This document shows, one piece after another, positions 62,201-64,000 of a stretch of 64,000 nucleotides of DNA. This stretch comes from Brachionus manjavacas (taxonomy: Eukaryota; Rotifera; Eurotatoria; Ploima; Brachionidae): NCBI GenBank assembly GCA_019054805.1, contig JAHQIY010000039.1, positions 282,210 to 346,209 of the forward strand, read 5' to 3'. The notes beneath the pieces are model-generated. The model was not told the origin of the DNA, did not search any database, and saw only the letters and a program-made list of their open reading frames with translations. The translations under genes and the position numbers were made by a program. Position 1 is the stretch's first letter, and every line of letters begins with the position of its first letter.

Positions 62201-64000
62201 CTGAGTTTTCAAATCACTGCAGAATGGTCAATTTTTTAGCTACGATAATGATTAATAGCTCAAATTCAAGAGCGCAAAAAGTTCTACATGATACAATTTA
62301 CAGGAGTCCAAAAAGTTAAAAGGACAAGAAATTAGGCGACTTCGAAAAAGAGCAAAAAACCCATTTTTTGACGTTTTTCAAAAAGGTTTTTTGCAATGAA
62401 TTTTTCAAATTATGGAAAACCGAAGTTACCACTAGATAGATCTTGAAATTTTCTTGACTTTGGCTTTTACAGATCAAAAAAAGGTCAAAGATTCGAAAAG
62501 TTATGCGCATGCGAAACTTGCAAGTGATTACCAATCACTGAGTTTTCAAATCACTGCAGAATGGTCAATTTTTTAGCTACGATAATGATTAATAGCTCAA
62601 ATTCAAGAGCGCAAAAAGTTCTACATGATACAATTTACAGGAGTCCAAAAAGTTAAAAGGACAAGAAATTAGGCGACTTCGAAAAAGAGCAAAAAACCCA
62701 TTTTTTGACGTTTTTCAAAAAGGTTTTTTGCAATGAATTTTTCAAATTATGGAAAACCGAAGTTACCACTAGATAGATCTTGAAATTTTCTTGACTTTGG
62801 CTTTTACAGATCAAAATAGGTCAAAGATTCGAAAAGTTATGCGCATGCGAAACTTGCAAGTGATTACCAATAACTGAGTTTTCAAATCACTGCAGAATGG
62901 TCAATTTTTTAGCTACGATAATGATTAATAGCTCAAATTCAAGAGCGCAAAAAGTTCTACATGATACAATTTACAGGAGTCCAAAAAATTAAAAGGACAA
63001 GAAATTAGGCGACTTCGAAAAAGAGCAAAAAACCCATTTTTTGACGTTTTTCAAATGGGTTTTTTGCAATGAATTTTTCAAATTATGGAAAACCGAAGTT
63101 ACCACTAGATAGATCTTGAAATTTTCTTGACTTTGGCTTTTACAGATCAAAAAAAGGTCAAAGATTCGAAAAGTTATGCGCATGCGAAACTTGCAAGTGA
63201 TTACCAATAACTGAGTTTTCAAATCACTGCAGAATGGTCAATTTTTTAGCTACGATAATGATTAATAGCTCAAATTCAAGAGCGCAAAAAGTTCTACATG
63301 ATACAATTTACAGGAGTCCAAAAAGTTAAAAGGACAAGAAATTAGGCGACTTCGAAAAAGAGCAAAAAACCCATTTTTTGACGTTTTTCAAAAAGGTTTT
63401 TTGCAATGAATTTTTCAAATTATGGAAAACCGAAGTTACCACTAGATAGATCTTGAAATTTTCTTGACTTTGGCTTTTACAGATCAAAAAAAGGTCAAAG
63501 ATTCGAAAAGTAATGCGCATGCGAAACTTGCAAGTGATTACCAATAACTGAGTTTTCAAATCACTGCAGAATGGTCAATTTTTTAGCTACGATAATGATT
63601 AATAGCTCAAATTCAAGAGCGCAAAAAGTTCTACATGATACAATTTACAGGAGTCCAAAAAGTTAAAAAGACAAGAAATTAGGCGACTTCGAAAAAGAGC
63701 AAAAAACCCATTTTTTGACGTTTTTCAAAAAGGTTTTTTGCAATGAATTTTTCAAATTATGGAAAACCGAAGTTACCACTAGATAGATCTTGAAATTTTC
63801 TTGACTTTGGCTTTTACAGATCAAAAAGGTCAAAGATTCGAAAAGTTATGCGCATGCGAGACTTGCAAGTGATTACCAATAACTGAGTTTTCAAATCACT
63901 GCAGAATGGTCAATTTTTTAGCTACGATAATGATTAATAGCTCAAATTCAAGAGCGCAAAAAGTTCTACATGATACAATTTACAGGAGTCCAAAAAATTA

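Larger units (their letters stand above)
16197..64000 (+). repeat. Satellite array, 337-base unit, about 142 copies
   Basis: One unbroken head-to-tail array runs from about 16197 (edge degraded up to about 16232) to the right end of the window. Landmark spacing from 16873 to 63326 is 46453 bases over 138 units, averaging 336.6. The consensus unit is 337; common variants lose one base in an A run (ATCAAAAAAAGG versus ATCAAAATAGG) or in a T run. All copies have the same orientation. Recurrent base variants occur at a handful of columns and are scattered rather than periodic. The unit is A+T-rich and carries CGCATGCG, a two-stem hairpin and a second dyad. No transposon or gene interrupts it. Position next to decayed LINEs and the homogeneity fit centromeric or pericentromeric satellite, but location is inferred. 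Confidence 0.98.

Noticed and set aside
16232-63559. Dozens of near-identical 77-residue minus-strand frames, as if a tandem gene family
   Set aside because: They start at TTG, end within each unit, follow the 337-base period and have no domain. The nucleotide repeat explains them fully.
16197-64000. CRISPR-like array
   Set aside because: There are no short repeats separated by unique spacers. The whole 337-base unit is repeated, and the context is a eukaryotic genome.
16197-64000. CENP-B box
   Set aside because: I looked for the mammalian-type box core in the unit and did not see it. The CGCATGCG palindrome is not equivalent.

Overview
The window looks like non-coding, heterochromatin-like DNA from an AT-rich animal genome, probably an invertebrate. 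The signs are very high A+T, long stretches with no credible gene, decayed non-LTR (CR1/Jockey-like) retrotransposon pieces, a small TA-flanked inverted-repeat element, and a tandem array filling three quarters of the window. I found no intact protein-coding gene, tRNA, rRNA, CRISPR array or bacterial-type operon. The organism cannot be named from the sequence.

Layout. Bases 1-240 are less AT-rich and may be the edge of a neighbouring gene. Bases 241-11653 are AT-rich and gene-poor. They hold one MITE-like element (1172-1294), a diverged direct repeat pair (about 8735 and 9074) and a few short hairpins. Bases 11654-13880 hold two different broken LINE reverse-transcriptase remnants, both on the minus strand. 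A 219-base piece of the first (12199-12417), with its adjoining TAA tract, reappears almost unchanged in inverted orientation at 15270-15490. This gives a recent inverted duplication with a 2.85 kb loop. Between the arms lie the second LINE, a cluster of CACGTG and GACGTC sites, and one isolated, diverged copy of the satellite (14791-15040).

From about 16197 to the right edge the window is one head-to-tail satellite array. The unit is 337 bases (commonly 336 or 337) and there are about 142 copies. The array is very homogeneous except at its left edge and in a patch near 56.2-60.6 kb, and it continues beyond the window.

Main points. The 337-base unit looks like an old dimer of about 168-base halves, close to nucleosome spacing. 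Each unit carries a 41-base two-stem hairpin and a second dyad. Several variant monomers carry changes that perfect these palindromes, as expected from templated mutation. A 63-base core is almost unchanged in the isolated outlier copy while its surroundings have drifted. Short reading frames recur on both strands in many monomers, but they are consequences of the repeat and not a gene family. Nothing here forms a pathway; the coherent system is the satellite itself, a candidate centromeric or pericentromeric repeat.
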